Source: Marinimicrococcus flavescens
GTDB lineage: Bacteria > Pseudomonadota > Alphaproteobacteria > Geminicoccales > Geminicoccaceae
NCBI GenBank assembly: GCA_029211145.1
Contig: JARGEQ010000082.1
Coordinates: 62,001 to 126,000 of the forward strand
DNA length: 64,000 nucleotides
Direction: 5' to 3'
Position 1 is the stretch's first letter. The number at the start of each line of letters is the position of its first letter. Below the pieces are notes generated by a model. That model was not told the origin of the DNA. It worked only from the letters and a program-made list of their open reading frames with translations, and searched no databases. Below, piece by piece: positions 15,751-24,354 of the stretch. The position numbers and the translations under genes were made by a program.

Positions 15751-17862
15751 TCAAGCCGGGGCGCGCTCGAGGCCCGGGGCGGCCTGCGTCGCCGCGTCGC
15801 GGTCCTGCACCGCCTCCAGCCACACGGCCGTGTCGTGCACGGCAGCGCCGCCATTGGGTGGTGCCGGATCCGCGCCGAGCAACAGGTTGATGCCGATACC
15901 GCCCTTCCAGTGGCGGTTCGGCCAGATGCTCTCCACCACGATCGTGTCGCGGTGCTGCCCCTCGCGCGGCGCTGCATGGAGCGTCACCGAGCCGCGCTCG
16001 TTGCCCAGCCGGACGGCAGCGCCCTCAGCGAGCCCGAACTGGGCCATCACTTCGGGGTGGAGGAAGGCGGTCGGCCGGCCCTCGCGCTTTTGCGAGGTGG
16101 GCATCTCGGTGAAGGTCGAGTTGAGGAACTGGCGGGCGGGGGCCGCCACCAGCCGGAACGGCTTTTGCTGGCTCACCTCGTCGATCAGCGCCAGATGGTC
16201 CGGCAATACCGGCATCTTCGCATGCCAGGGGCCGAGCGAGGCCCAGTCGGGCTTGAAACGGAAGCGGCCGTCGGGGGTGGGGAAGCCCTCCAGATGGTGC
16301 GCCGTGGCGAAGTCCGGCACCACGTCCCAGCCCCCCGCCTCGAAGATGGTGGTGGCGTCCGGCCAGCCCGAGCGCCGGCAAAGATCGTCGATCAGCTCCC
16401 ATTCGCTCATCGCAAAGCCCGGATGCGCCGCGCCCAGGCGGCGGGCGAGGCCGGTGATGACCTCGTGGTTCGAGCGGCATTCGCCCTGCGGCTCGAAGAT
16501 CTTCCTGGCGATCTGGATGCGCGAGTGGGCGGCTGCCTGGTAGATGTCGTCATGCTCGAGGAACATGGTGGCGGGCAGCACGATGTCGGCCATGCGCGCG
16601 GTGTCGGTCATGAACTGCTCGTGCACCGCCACGAACAGGTCCTCGCGGGCGAAGCCCTCGTGCACCTTGCCCAGATCGGGCGCCACGCACATCGGGTTGG
16701 TGTTCTGGATGAGGAGCGCATGGACCGGCCCGCCGCCTTCCAGCGCGTCGGCGTCGCCGGCGAGGATCGGGCCGATCCGCGACTGATCGAGGACACGCAC
16801 CGCCGGATCGACGGCGTCGAGCCCCTCGATCAGCGTCTTGTCCCAGCGATAGAGCTCGCCGAAATTGTAGAGGGCGCCGCCACCCGCATGCTGCCAGGCA
16901 CCGGTGACCACCGGCAGGCAGGAGGCCGCGTGCATGGCGGCCGCCCCGTTGCGCTGCCGGGTGAAGCCGTAGCCCAGCCGCAGGAAGGCGCGCTTCGTGC
17001 CGCCATAGAGCCGGGCGAACTCTTCGATCGTGGCCACGGGCAGGCCGGTGATGGCCGAGGCCCATTCCGGCGTGCGGCTCTCGAGATGCGCCTCGAGCTC
17101 GGCCGGCACGTCGCTCATGCGGGCCAGATAGTCGCGGTCGGCCATGCCCTCCCGGAACAGCACGTGCATGACCGCGCAGGCCAGCGCCCCGTCGGTGCCT
17201 GGCCGGAGGTCCAGGTGCAGGTCGGCCTGCTCGGCGGTGGCCGAGCGGTAGGGATCGACCACGACGAGCTTCGCCCCGCGCTCCTTTCGCGCCCGGGCGA
17301 TGTGGGTCATCATGTTGACGTGGGTGTGGACCGGGTTGCAGCCCCAGACCACGACGAGATCGCTGTGCTGGGCGATCTCCAGCGCCGGCACGCCCCAGCG
17401 CTTGCGGTGGCCGGCCTTGAAGCCGGTGTCGGAGAGCATCACGCAGATCGTGCTCTTGAAGCGTGAGTAGCCCAGCGCGTGGGTGAGCCGGTTGATCCCG
17501 TCGCGCTGCACGAGGCCCATCGTGCCGGCATACCAGTAGGGCCAGACGGCCTCGGGCCCGTGACGTCGGCTCACCCGCTGGAGGTTCCGGGCGATCTCGT
17601 CGAGGGCATCGTCCCAGGAGATGCGCTCGAACGCGCCCGAGCCCTTGGGGCCCTTGCGGCGCAGCGGGTGCATCAGGCGCTCGGGGTGGTGGAAGCGTTC
17701 GTGGTAGCGGGCGACCTTGGCGCAGATCACCCCGGCGGTGAAAGGGTTGCGCTGGGAGCCACGGACCTTGCCGAGCCGCCCGTCCGGCCGTTTCTCGACC
17801 TCGAGCGCGCAGACGCTCGGGCAGTCGTGAGGGCAGACGGAAGGCTGGAACGTGTCGCTCAT
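15751..17862 (-). CDS. Molybdopterin-dependent oxidoreductase (DMSO reductase superfamily)
   Basis: A 703-residue molybdopterin enzyme. The N-terminal Fe4S4 motif is C10-x3-C14-x3-C18-x28-C47, then ISWDDALDEIARNLQ, VVVWGCNPVHTHVN, and a C-terminal molydop-binding domain (FLHPEVMAQFGLAEGAAVRLGNERG). The N-terminus lacks a twin-arginine signal, so it is cytoplasmic. It belongs to the broad, poorly characterised branch of single-subunit oxidoreductases annotated with assimilatory nitrate reductase or formate dehydrogenase names; no partner subunit is nearby, so the substrate is open. The ATG at 17862 is chosen because MSDTFQPSVCPHDC is the usual family start. It follows thiM-thiE on the same strand by 99 bp. 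Confidence 0.88.
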   Translation of the reverse strand: MSDTFQPSVCPHDCPSVCALEVEKRPDGRLGKVRGSQRNPFTAGVICAKVARYHERFHHPERLMHPLRRKGPKGSGAFERISWDDALDEIARNLQRVSRRHGPEAVWPYWYAGTMGLVQRDGINRLTHALGYSRFKSTICVMLSDTGFKAGHRKRWGVPALEIAQHSDLVVVWGCNPVHTHVNMMTHIARARKERGAKLVVVDPYRSATAEQADLHLDLRPGTDGALACAVMHVLFREGMADRDYLARMSDVPAELEAHLESRTPEWASAITGLPVATIEEFARLYGGTKRAFLRLGYGFTRQRNGAAAMHAASCLPVVTGAWQHAGGGALYNFGELYRWDKTLIEGLDAVDPAVRVLDQSRIGPILAGDADALEGGGPVHALLIQNTNPMCVAPDLGKVHEGFAREDLFVAVHEQFMTDTARMADIVLPATMFLEHDDIYQAAAHSRIQIARKIFEPQGECRSNHEVITGLARRLGAAHPGFAMSEWELIDDLCRRSGWPDATTIFEAGGWDVVPDFATAHHLEGFPTPDGRFRFKPDWASLGPWHAKMPVLPDHLALIDEVSQQKPFRLVAAPARQFLNSTFTEMPTSQKREGRPTAFLHPEVMAQFGLAEGAAVRLGNERGSVTLHAAPREGQHRDTIVVESIWPNRHWKGGIGINLLLGADPAPPNGGAAVHDTAVWLEAVQDRDAATQAAPGLERAPA

Positions 17863-17961
17863 CGGCAGAGGCTCCGGGCAGCTTGGCCGGCTGGGTGCTG
17901 GCAACGATGCTCCAGATGACGGTGCCGCGCCACCCGTGTTTTCGGCATCCGCGACCCGCAT

Positions 17962-18612
17962 CTATCCGCCGGAGATTGCCGCATCGATCGTCCGGCGCAG
18001 GGTTCGCGCCGCAGCGCCCGGATCGGCTGCACCGCAGATCGCCGAGATCACCGCGATCCCGGCGGCGCCGGCCCGCATCACGGCGGGCGCGTTGCCAGCG
18101 TCGATACCGCCGATCGCCACTGCCGGCAGGTCCAGGCGCGCGGCCGCCGCGGCGAGGCCGTCGAGGCCCAGCGGTGGCGCGGCATCGGGCTTGCTCATGG
18201 TGGCGAAGACCGGGCCGAGCCCGACATAGTCGATCCCGCGCGGATCGATCGCGGCGATCTGGTCTTGATGGGTCACCGAGAGGCCGAGCAGCCGATGCTC
18301 GCCCAGAAGGGCCCGCGCCTCGGCCGGCGGCAGGTCGTCCTGTCCCACATGGGCGCCGTCGGCATCGGCGGCCAGCGCGATGTCGAGCCGGTCGTTGACG
18401 ATCAGCCGGACGCTGGTGCCGGCCAGCAGCGCCTTGAGCCGGCGGGCCGCCTCGAGAAGCACGGCCCCTTTGGCGTACGGATCGCGGAGCTGGACCAGGG
18501 TGACGCCGCCGGCCACTGCCTGGCCCACCACCCGCTCCAGACCGGCGCTGGCGGTCAGGGCAGGATCGGTCACGAGGCAGAGACGCGGGTCGAAGGCAGG
18601 GCGCGCGCTCAC
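17962..18612 (-). CDS. thiE: Thiamine-phosphate synthase ThiE
   Basis: ThiE couples hydroxymethylpyrimidine diphosphate with thiazole phosphate to make thiamine phosphate. The 216-residue TIM barrel shows VQLRDPYAKG (R-x-K region, pyrophosphate and Mg site), LIVNDRLDIALAADADGAHVGQ, LLGLSVTHQ, YVGLGPVFATMSKPDA and AIGGID. Its ATG overlaps the thiM stop by four bases, giving coupling with the thiazole kinase that supplies its substrate. Confidence 0.96.
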   Translation of the reverse strand: MSARPAFDPRLCLVTDPALTASAGLERVVGQAVAGGVTLVQLRDPYAKGAVLLEAARRLKALLAGTSVRLIVNDRLDIALAADADGAHVGQDDLPPAEARALLGEHRLLGLSVTHQDQIAAIDPRGIDYVGLGPVFATMSKPDAAPPLGLDGLAAAAARLDLPAVAIGGIDAGNAPAVMRAGAAGIAVISAICGAADPGAAARTLRRTIDAAISGG

Positions 18613-19406
18613 GAGATCCGTGCCCCCTCGTCGAGCTCCGCCGGGCCGAGTCGATAGAGCTCGTCCAGCAGGCGCGTCTGGAAGAGGCCGGGCCCGACCT
18701 CGCCCCCGGCGGCGCGCTCGCCGGCAAGGCCCAGCATCGCCAGCGCATGGGCGGCCGCCGCGAGCGGGTCGGGCAGGGCTGCCAGAAAGGCGCCGGCGAG
18801 CGCGCTGGCGGTGCAGCCGGTGCCGGTGACCCGCGTCATCATCGGATGGCCGTTGGCGATGCGCAGCGCGCGGCTGCCGTCGGTCACCAGATCGACCGCG
18901 CCGGTCACCGCCACCACGCAGCCGGCGCGCCGCGCCAGCGCCGTTGCCGCCTCGGCGGCGGCCTCGCTGCCGACGGTGCTGTCGACGCCGCGCGGCAGGT
19001 CTCCGGCTTCACCGGCCAGCGCCAGGATCTCGCTGGCATTGCCGCGCAGCAGGCTCGGGCCGAGCGCCAGCAGGCCCAGCGCCGTGCGGGTGCGCAGGCC
19101 GGTGGCGCCGGCTCCGACCGGATCCAGCACCCAGGGCCGGCCGGCCCGCCCCACAGCCAGCGCCGCCAGCCGCATGGCGGCGATCCACGGCTGGTCGAGG
19201 GTGCCGATATTGATCACCAGGGCGCCGGCCATGGCGGCCAGCTCCTCGACCTCGTCGGGGGCGTGCGCCATCACCGGCGAGGCGCCCAGCGCCAGGAGCG
19301 CGTTGGCCGTGGTGTTCATCACAACATGGTTGGTGATGTTGTGGACCAGCGGCCGCGCGTCGCGGACCGCCGCGAGCGAGCTGCCGGGAGAGTCGTGCGC
19401 AGGCAA
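18609..19406 (-). CDS. thiM: Hydroxyethylthiazole kinase ThiM
   Basis: ThiM phosphorylates 4-methyl-5-hydroxyethylthiazole, the salvage entry to thiamine synthesis. Motifs: PLVHNITNHVVMNTTANALLALGASPVM at the N-terminus, PWVLDPVGAGAT, GNASEILALAG and the catalytic VTGTGCTASAL. The start is a TTG at 19406 preceded by AGGAAG five bases upstream; no ATG exists in frame before the NITNHVV motif. With only thiM and thiE here, this operon serves thiazole salvage. I looked for a TPP riboswitch upstream and found none. Confidence 0.95.
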   Translation of the reverse strand: MPAHDSPGSSLAAVRDARPLVHNITNHVVMNTTANALLALGASPVMAHAPDEVEELAAMAGALVINIGTLDQPWIAAMRLAALAVGRAGRPWVLDPVGAGATGLRTRTALGLLALGPSLLRGNASEILALAGEAGDLPRGVDSTVGSEAAAEAATALARRAGCVVAVTGAVDLVTDGSRALRIANGHPMMTRVTGTGCTASALAGAFLAALPDPLAAAAHALAMLGLAGERAAGGEVGPGLFQTRLLDELYRLGPAELDEGARIS

Positions 19407-19572
19407 CGCATCTTCCTTTCGGGGTGACGAGGCGGCTGCAGGCTAGCATGGCCGGCGGGCAAAGGCAGGCCCCGCAGGGGCGGCAACCTTGGCATGCCTG
19501 CCCCGTTTGACGAGCAGCCGGATCGCTCGCCGGCATTAGCGGGCGGGCAGGCACCAGCAAGGAGTAGCTCGC

Positions 19573-20283
19573 ATGCGCAAGCTGTTGATCACGTCGGTAT
19601 CGGCGCTCGCCCTGGGGCTGGGCGCCGCGGCGATGGCCGAGGATGCCCAGAAGCCGGAGACGAAGACCCAGCAGCCGGCGGACAAGGCGGCAGGCACTAC
19701 CATCGACACCGGCTCGAAGACGGTGACCCTGCCGAACGCCGGCGCCTCCACCCAGGCCGAAGCCAACAAGGACGTTCCCGAGGAGAGTGCCGAGGCCGAC
19801 AAGTCGATCCCGAGCCACAGCGGCGCGACGAGCGCCGGTGCGGCCGCTTCGACGACTCCCGGCAAGCCGCTCGAGGACGGTAGCGCCACCGCCGAGGCGA
19901 CCTCGCCGCCGGCGACTGCCGTCGAGCCCTCGAAGCTGGAGCCGGCGCTGGGCACCCCCGCCCCCGCCGCGACCATGCGCTCGCCGCTGCCGCCTGGCGC
20001 GGGCCTCGCCCGCCTCATGAACGCCACCATCGTCAACGCCGAAGGCGAGGAGATCGCCGAGATCAGGGACTATGTGCTGGGCGCCGACGCCCAGATCGAG
20101 CAGGTCGTGATCCAGTTCGGCGACATTCTGGGCTTCGGCGGCAAGACCACCACGCTCCAGCTAGGCCAGCTCCACGCGGCGCCGGACGAGGAAAACCGCT
20201 TCATCGTGAACATGGACAAGGAGGAGCTCAAGGCGCTGCCGGACTACGAGGAGAAGGACGGCCGCTGGATAACCAAGGGCTGA
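19573..20283 (+). CDS. Secreted PRC-barrel domain protein
   Basis: A 236-residue exported protein. Residues 1-22 form a clean Sec signal (MRKLLITSVSALALGLGAAA, cleavage near AMA-ED). Residues 25-130 are low-complexity, rich in Ala, Pro, Glu, Thr and Ser, with no fold visible. From about residue 145 to the end lies a PRC-barrel: LMNATIVNAEGEEIAEIRDY, EQVVIQFGDILGFGGKTTTL and a terminal ALPDYE. Periplasmic PRC-barrel proteins of this type are common in alphaproteobacteria, with no assigned reaction; some are stress-induced. AAGGAG precedes the ATG. It ends at a bidirectional terminator shared with sodC. Confidence 0.85.
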   Translation: MRKLLITSVSALALGLGAAAMAEDAQKPETKTQQPADKAAGTTIDTGSKTVTLPNAGASTQAEANKDVPEESAEADKSIPSHSGATSAGAAASTTPGKPLEDGSATAEATSPPATAVEPSKLEPALGTPAPAATMRSPLPPGAGLARLMNATIVNAEGEEIAEIRDYVLGADAQIEQVVIQFGDILGFGGKTTTLQLGQLHAAPDEENRFIVNMDKEELKALPDYEEKDGRWITKG

Positions 20284-20312
20284 GACTGGCCCACGGTCGG
20301 TGTCTCTATGTG

Positions 20313-20345
20313 AAAAGGGGGCGTGGGCCGGCCGCGCCCCCTTTT
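20313..20345. terminator. Bidirectional intrinsic terminator between PRC-barrel gene and sodC
   Basis: AAAAGGGGGCG (20313-20323), an 11-base loop and CGCCCCCTTTT (20335-20345) form a perfect 11-bp stem with A and T tracts on the two sides, so it can stop transcription in both directions between the convergent genes ending at 20283 (plus) and 20375 (minus). Confidence 0.9.
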
Positions 20346-20374
20346 CCGTCCGGGCAGGACGGGACGCTTCTAAG

Positions 20375-20905
20375 TCAGTCGATGACGCCACAGACCATGC
20401 GCGCGCCGCCGCCGCCCAGCGGCTTGGGCTCGTCGCTGTAATTGTCGCCGCCCGCGTGGATCATCAGCGCGTGGCCCGACAGGCGCGAGACGTCGTCGAT
20501 CCGCGGCGCGGTCACCTCGCCCGTGGCGGTGCCGTCCTGCGCCACCTCTAGGGCGGGCAGGTCGCCCAGATGGCCGCTGCCCTCGGGGCCCGCATGCCGG
20601 CTGGTGTTCTCGGGGTCCCAGTGACCGCCGGCGGCGAGGCCCGGTACCATGTTGCCGTCCTTGTCCTTCGCCGGCTCGCACGAGCCGTTGGCGTGGACGT
20701 GGAAGCCGTGCTGGCCGGGCTCGAGGCCCTTGAGGTCCGCCTTGAAGACAGCGCCGTTCCCGCCGCCGGTGATCGTGACGGTGCCGACCGCCTCGCCCAC
20801 GCCCTCGGCGGTGAGATGGTGCATGCTCACCGTCATCTCGTCGGCGAGGGCGCCGCTGGCAGAGAGCGCCACCGCTGCGGCGCCGAGAAGTGCTGAAAGA
20901 CGCAT
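20375..20905 (-). CDS. sodC: Periplasmic Cu/Zn superoxide dismutase
   Basis: A 176-residue exported superoxide dismutase. Signal peptide [21 protein letters not shown] is followed by the mature domain. Copper and zinc ligands are visible: [11 protein letters not shown] (two Cu His and the disulfide Cys), [12 protein letters not shown] (bridging and zinc His), and [12 protein letters not shown] near the end, with the catalytic Arg in [10 protein letters not shown]. The start at 20905 (not the longer frame to 20959) places the signal peptide at the N-terminus. Detoxifies periplasmic superoxide. Confidence 0.97.
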   Translation of the reverse strand: MRLSALLGAAAVALSASGALADEMTVSMHHLTAEGVGEAVGTVTITGGGNGAVFKADLKGLEPGQHGFHVHANGSCEPAKDKDGNMVPGLAAGGHWDPENTSRHAGPEGSGHLGDLPALEVAQDGTATGEVTAPRIDDVSRLSGHALMIHAGGDNYSDEPKPLGGGGARMVCGVID

Positions 20906-20994
20906 GGCTGTCGCTTCCCCGTTGTAACCGACATGGAGGCAAACGGCGGGCCCGGCCATCGTTCCGGGCCCGCATGAACTCCCTCACGAAAGCC

Positions 20995-21942
20995 TCACCC
21001 CACCTTGTGCAAAAGGGGCTCGCCCTCCCGCAGGCGGCGGCAGTTCTCCAGCGCCACGGCGAGCGAGCGCTCGAGCGTCTCCGGGGTGAGCCACGCCAGA
21101 TGCGGGGCGAGCACGACGTTCTCCACCCCCAGGAGCGGGTCGTCCGGCGGCACCGGCTCCTCCTTCATGACGTCGAGCCCCGCGGCGCGGAGCCTGCCGC
21201 TCGCCAGCGCCCGGGTCAGGGCCTGCTGGTCGACCAGCCCGCCGCGCGCGGTATTGACCAGCACCGCACCGGGCTTCAGCCGCTCCAGCGCCGCCGCGTC
21301 GAGCAGCCCTTCGGTCTCGGGCGTGAGCGGCAGATGGAGCGAGAGAATGTCGGCCTCGGCCAGGACATCGTCGAACGGACGCCACTCGGCCTGCGCGTCG
21401 GGCTTCGGCATTCGGCTCCAGTAGATGACCCGTGCCCCCAGCGCCCGGAGCGGCGGCACGAGGAGGCGCGGCACCGCGCCATGGCCCAGCAGCCCCACCG
21501 TGCGGCCGCCGATCTCGCCATACTGGTCCATGCTGCCCGGCGGCAGCTTCCAGCCGCGCCCCTCGCGGGTCGCCCGGTCGAGCTGCGGCAGGCGCCGCAG
21601 GGCCGCCAGCATCAGCGCCAGGGTCATCTCGGCGACCGCCCGGCTGTTGGTGCCGGGCATGTTGCAGACGGCGATGCCCCGTGCGGCGGCATGGCCGAGG
21701 TCGATGGTGTTGACGCCGACGCCGATCTTCTGGATCAGCCGCAGCCGCGGCGCTCCATCGATGATCGCGGCGGTCACCGGCTCCAGCACGTGCCAGAGGA
21801 TCTCGGCATCGACCATGGCCGCCTGCCATGCGGCCTGGTCACCGGAGGGGACGACGCGCAGCTCGAGCCCGTCTGTGGCCAGAAGTTCCAGCCGCCGGCG
21901 CAGGGCAGGGCTCGCATCGTAATGGAAGACCACGCGTTGCAT
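20995..21942 (-). CDS. D-2-hydroxyacid dehydrogenase family protein
   Basis: A 315-residue NAD(P)-dependent dehydrogenase of the 2-hydroxyacid (SerA/GhrB) family. The catalytic triad is present: Arg233 in NTARGG, Glu262 in KEEP, His281 in APHLAWL. The nucleotide-binding loop reads GLLGHGAVP (150-158); the family usually has Gly where Pro158 stands. GVGVNTIDLGHAAARGIAVCNMPG is the conserved N-lobe region. Substrates in the family include hydroxypyruvate, glyoxylate, phosphoglycerate and phosphite, so the reaction is open. It is transcribed divergently from the kinase-enolase pair, with an 84-bp gap holding a long dyad, which suggests shared control. Confidence 0.9.
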   Translation of the reverse strand: MQRVVFHYDASPALRRRLELLATDGLELRVVPSGDQAAWQAAMVDAEILWHVLEPVTAAIIDGAPRLRLIQKIGVGVNTIDLGHAAARGIAVCNMPGTNSRAVAEMTLALMLAALRRLPQLDRATREGRGWKLPPGSMDQYGEIGGRTVGLLGHGAVPRLLVPPLRALGARVIYWSRMPKPDAQAEWRPFDDVLAEADILSLHLPLTPETEGLLDAAALERLKPGAVLVNTARGGLVDQQALTRALASGRLRAAGLDVMKEEPVPPDDPLLGVENVVLAPHLAWLTPETLERSLAVALENCRRLREGEPLLHKVG

Positions 21943-21962
21943 TCGCGCCTCGCCTGACGCAC

Positions 21963-21995
21963 CTTCGTGCCGGTCGGAGACTAGACCGGCCGAAG
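21963..21995. promoter_or_regulatory. Long inverted repeat in a divergent promoter region (operator candidate)
   Basis: CTTCG-T-GCCGGTC-8 bases-GACCGGC-CGAAG: two perfect arms (7 + 7 bp inner, 5 + 5 bp outer, one unpaired T) centred at about 21980. It lies in the 84-bp gap between the divergent dehydrogenase (starts 21942) and kinase (starts 22027). Size and symmetry fit a dimeric repressor site. A hairpin in one of the leaders is the alternative. Confidence 0.55.
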
Positions 21996-22026
21996 ATCGC
22001 GGGTAAAGGCGGCAGGTGCGGCGGAA

Positions 22027-23040
22027 ATGACGGGAATGGCCCCGGTGCCGGGCGACATCGTGGCGGCCTTGTGCCGCGGGGGCCTGGCAGAGCTGGGCGA
22101 CCGGCCGGCCGGTGAGCCTCTCTCCGGCGGCGTCTCCTCCGACATCTGGCGGATTGACCTGCCGGGCGGCCCTGTCTGCGTAAAGCGGGCGCTGGCCCGT
22201 CTAAAGGTCGCGGCCGACTGGCAGGCGCCGGTCGACCGCAACCGCTACGAGGCGGCGTGGATGGAGGTCGCGGGAAGGGTGGCGCCCGAGGCGGTGCCGC
22301 CGCTGCTCCACCGCGACGAGGCCTCCGACGCGCTGGTCATGCCGTTCCTCGACCCCGCCCGCTATCCTCTGTGGAAGGCCCAGCTCGCCGCTGGCGTCGC
22401 GGATCCGGCGGTGGCCGCGGCGCTGGGCGAGGTGCTGGCGCGCATCCACCGCTCGACCGCGCTCGACCGCGAGCTCGCCGCGCGCTTCCCCACCGACGTC
22501 TTCTTCCACGCGCTGCGGCTCGAGCCCTATCTGCTCGCCACCGCCGCCCGGCATCCCGACCTCGAGCGCCCGCTCGTGCGCCTCTCGCGACGCACCGCCA
22601 TGAACAAGCTCGTTCTCGTGCATGGCGACGTGAGCCCGAAGAACATTCTGGTGGGACCGTCGGGTCCGGTGCTGCTCGACGCGGAATGCGCCTGGTACGG
22701 CGACCCGGCCTTCGATCTCGCCTTCTGCCTCAACCACCTGCTCCTCAAGTGCCTCCTGGCGCCGCAGGCGGCACCGGCGCTCGTCGCCTGCTTCGATGCG
22801 CTGGTCGAGCGCTATCTGGACGGGGTGACGTGGGAGCCGCGGCGGGCGCTGGAGGGGCGTGCCGCGGCGCTGCTGCCGGGCCTGCTGCTGGCCCGCGTCG
22901 ACGGCAAGTCGCCGGTGGAGTATCTGACCGAGGAGTCGCAAAAGGACATGGTACGCAGGGTGGCACGCGAGTTCTTGCTCAACCCGGTGGCGGGGCTCGT
23001 CGCCGTGCGCGATGCCTGGACCGGGGCGCTGGCGTCGTGA
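22027..23040 (+). CDS. APH-fold small-molecule kinase
   Basis: A 337-residue phosphotransferase of the aminoglycoside/choline/homoserine kinase superfamily. Lys53 in CVKRA fits the ATP-anchoring lysine; the catalytic loop VHGDVSPKNILV has Asp201 and Asn206; the metal-binding Asp218 lies in LLDAE, followed by WYGDPAFDLAF. The N-lobe shows SGGVSSDIWRIDLPG, the P-loop equivalent. The family phosphorylates hydroxyl groups of small molecules, and an antibiotic role is not implied. Its stop overlaps the enolase-like start (GTGA), so the two are translationally coupled and probably act in sequence on a phosphorylated compound; this is inference. Confidence 0.85.
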   Translation: MTGMAPVPGDIVAALCRGGLAELGDRPAGEPLSGGVSSDIWRIDLPGGPVCVKRALARLKVAADWQAPVDRNRYEAAWMEVAGRVAPEAVPPLLHRDEASDALVMPFLDPARYPLWKAQLAAGVADPAVAAALGEVLARIHRSTALDRELAARFPTDVFFHALRLEPYLLATAARHPDLERPLVRLSRRTAMNKLVLVHGDVSPKNILVGPSGPVLLDAECAWYGDPAFDLAFCLNHLLLKCLLAPQAAPALVACFDALVERYLDGVTWEPRRALEGRAAALLPGLLLARVDGKSPVEYLTEESQKDMVRRVAREFLLNPVAGLVAVRDAWTGALAS

Positions 23041-24329
23041 GCGGGGCGAGGATCGCAAGCGTTCACGGCCGCCGGGTCTGGGACAGCCGCGGCCGGCCGA
23101 CCGTCGAGGTCGAGGTGACGCTCCAGGGCGGCGTGACGGGCCGCGCCATAGCCCCGGCCGGGGCCTCCACCGGCAGCGGCGAGGCGCTCGACCTGCGCGA
23201 CGGCGGCAAGCGGCTGGGCGGCCATGATGTCGGCCGCGCGCTGGGCAATGTCGAGCGGCTGATCGCCCCGGCGCTGCTGGGCCGGGACGCGTTCGACCAG
23301 AACGGGGCCGACCGGCTCCTGATCGATCTCGACGGTACGCCGGGCAAGACGCGCCTGGGCGGCAACGCCACCATCGCCACCTCCATGGCCGTGGCCCACG
23401 CCGCGGCGGCCGCCGCCGGGCTGCCCTTGTGGCGGCATCTGGGTGGCGAGGGCGCGGTCACCATGCCGCTGCCGGAGATCCAGATCTTCGGCGGCGGCAA
23501 GCACGCCGCCGGCCGCCTCGACATCCAGGACTTCCTCGTGGTCTGCCCGGGTGCCGGGAGCTTCGCCCAGGCACTGGAGTGGACCGCCGAGGTCTACATG
23601 GCGGCGGGGCGCCTGATGGAGGAGGCCGGCCGCCTCAAGGGCGTGGCCGACGAGGGCGGCTTCTGGCCCGAGTTCGACGACAACGAGCAGGCGCTGGCGA
23701 TGCTGACGCGGGCGATCGAGCGGGCAGGCTACCGCCCGGGCGAGGAGGTCGCCATCGCACTGGACGTGGCCGCCTCCTCCTTCGGCGCGAAGGGGCATTA
23801 CCGGCTCGGCCGCGAGGGCCGCGAGCTCGACAGCGCCGGCATGGTCGAGCTGCTGGGCGGGTGGCTCGCGCGCTACCCCATCGTTTCCGTCGAGGATCCG
23901 GTGGCCGAGGACGACGAGGCCGGCTTCATCGCCTTCCGGCAGCGTTTCGGCAAGAACGTGCAGGTGGTCGGTGACGACTTCCTGGTGACCGACGCCGGGC
24001 GCGTCGCGCGGGCGGCTGCCACCGGCTCGTGCAGCACCGTCCTGCTCAAGCCCAACCAGTGCGGCACGCTGAGCGAGACCAAGGCGGCCTGGGAGGCGGC
24101 GAAGGCGCACGGCATGGGCGGCATCGTCTCGGCCCGCTCGGGCGAGAGCGAGGACGTCACCATCATCCATCTGGCGGTGGGCTGGGGCGTGGCGCAGTTC
24201 AAGGTGGGCTCGTTCACCCGGTCGGAGCGGATGGCCAAGTGGAACGAGGGGCTCAGGATCGAGGAGGCGCTGGGCGGCCGCGCCCGCTTCGCCGGGCGGG
24301 CGGCGCTCACGACGGGTCTTGAAGCCTGA
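23037..24329 (+). CDS. Atypical enolase (divergent paralogue)
   Basis: A 430-residue enolase-family protein. Kept: His156, Glu206 (DEGG), metal ligands Asp243, Glu286 and Asp313, Lys338, Arg368, Ser369 and Lys389. Changed against canonical enolase: the invariant HRSGE loop is ARSGE (Ala367 replaces His373 of the yeast enzyme), the catalytic-loop His after ASTG is Gly48, the yeast Glu168 position is Asp165, NGG before the histidine loop is FGG, and KVNQ is KPNQ. Metal and phosphate binding look intact while the hydroxyl-leaving side differs. So it may use another phospho-hydroxyacid, or be a weak enolase. The start is a GTG coupled to the kinase stop. Confidence 0.85.
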   Translation: MSGARIASVHGRRVWDSRGRPTVEVEVTLQGGVTGRAIAPAGASTGSGEALDLRDGGKRLGGHDVGRALGNVERLIAPALLGRDAFDQNGADRLLIDLDGTPGKTRLGGNATIATSMAVAHAAAAAAGLPLWRHLGGEGAVTMPLPEIQIFGGGKHAAGRLDIQDFLVVCPGAGSFAQALEWTAEVYMAAGRLMEEAGRLKGVADEGGFWPEFDDNEQALAMLTRAIERAGYRPGEEVAIALDVAASSFGAKGHYRLGREGRELDSAGMVELLGGWLARYPIVSVEDPVAEDDEAGFIAFRQRFGKNVQVVGDDFLVTDAGRVARAAATGSCSTVLLKPNQCGTLSETKAAWEAAKAHGMGGIVSARSGESEDVTIIHLAVGWGVAQFKVGSFTRSERMAKWNEGLRIEEALGGRARFAGRAALTTGLEA

Positions 24330-24354
24330 GCCCGCATCACCGACATTTGCTCGC

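Noticed and set aside
19407-19560. Possible TPP riboswitch before thiM
   Set aside because: The 5' region lacks the CUGAGA and the paired thi-box elements; only GC-rich inverted repeats (GGCAGGC/GCCTGCC) are seen.
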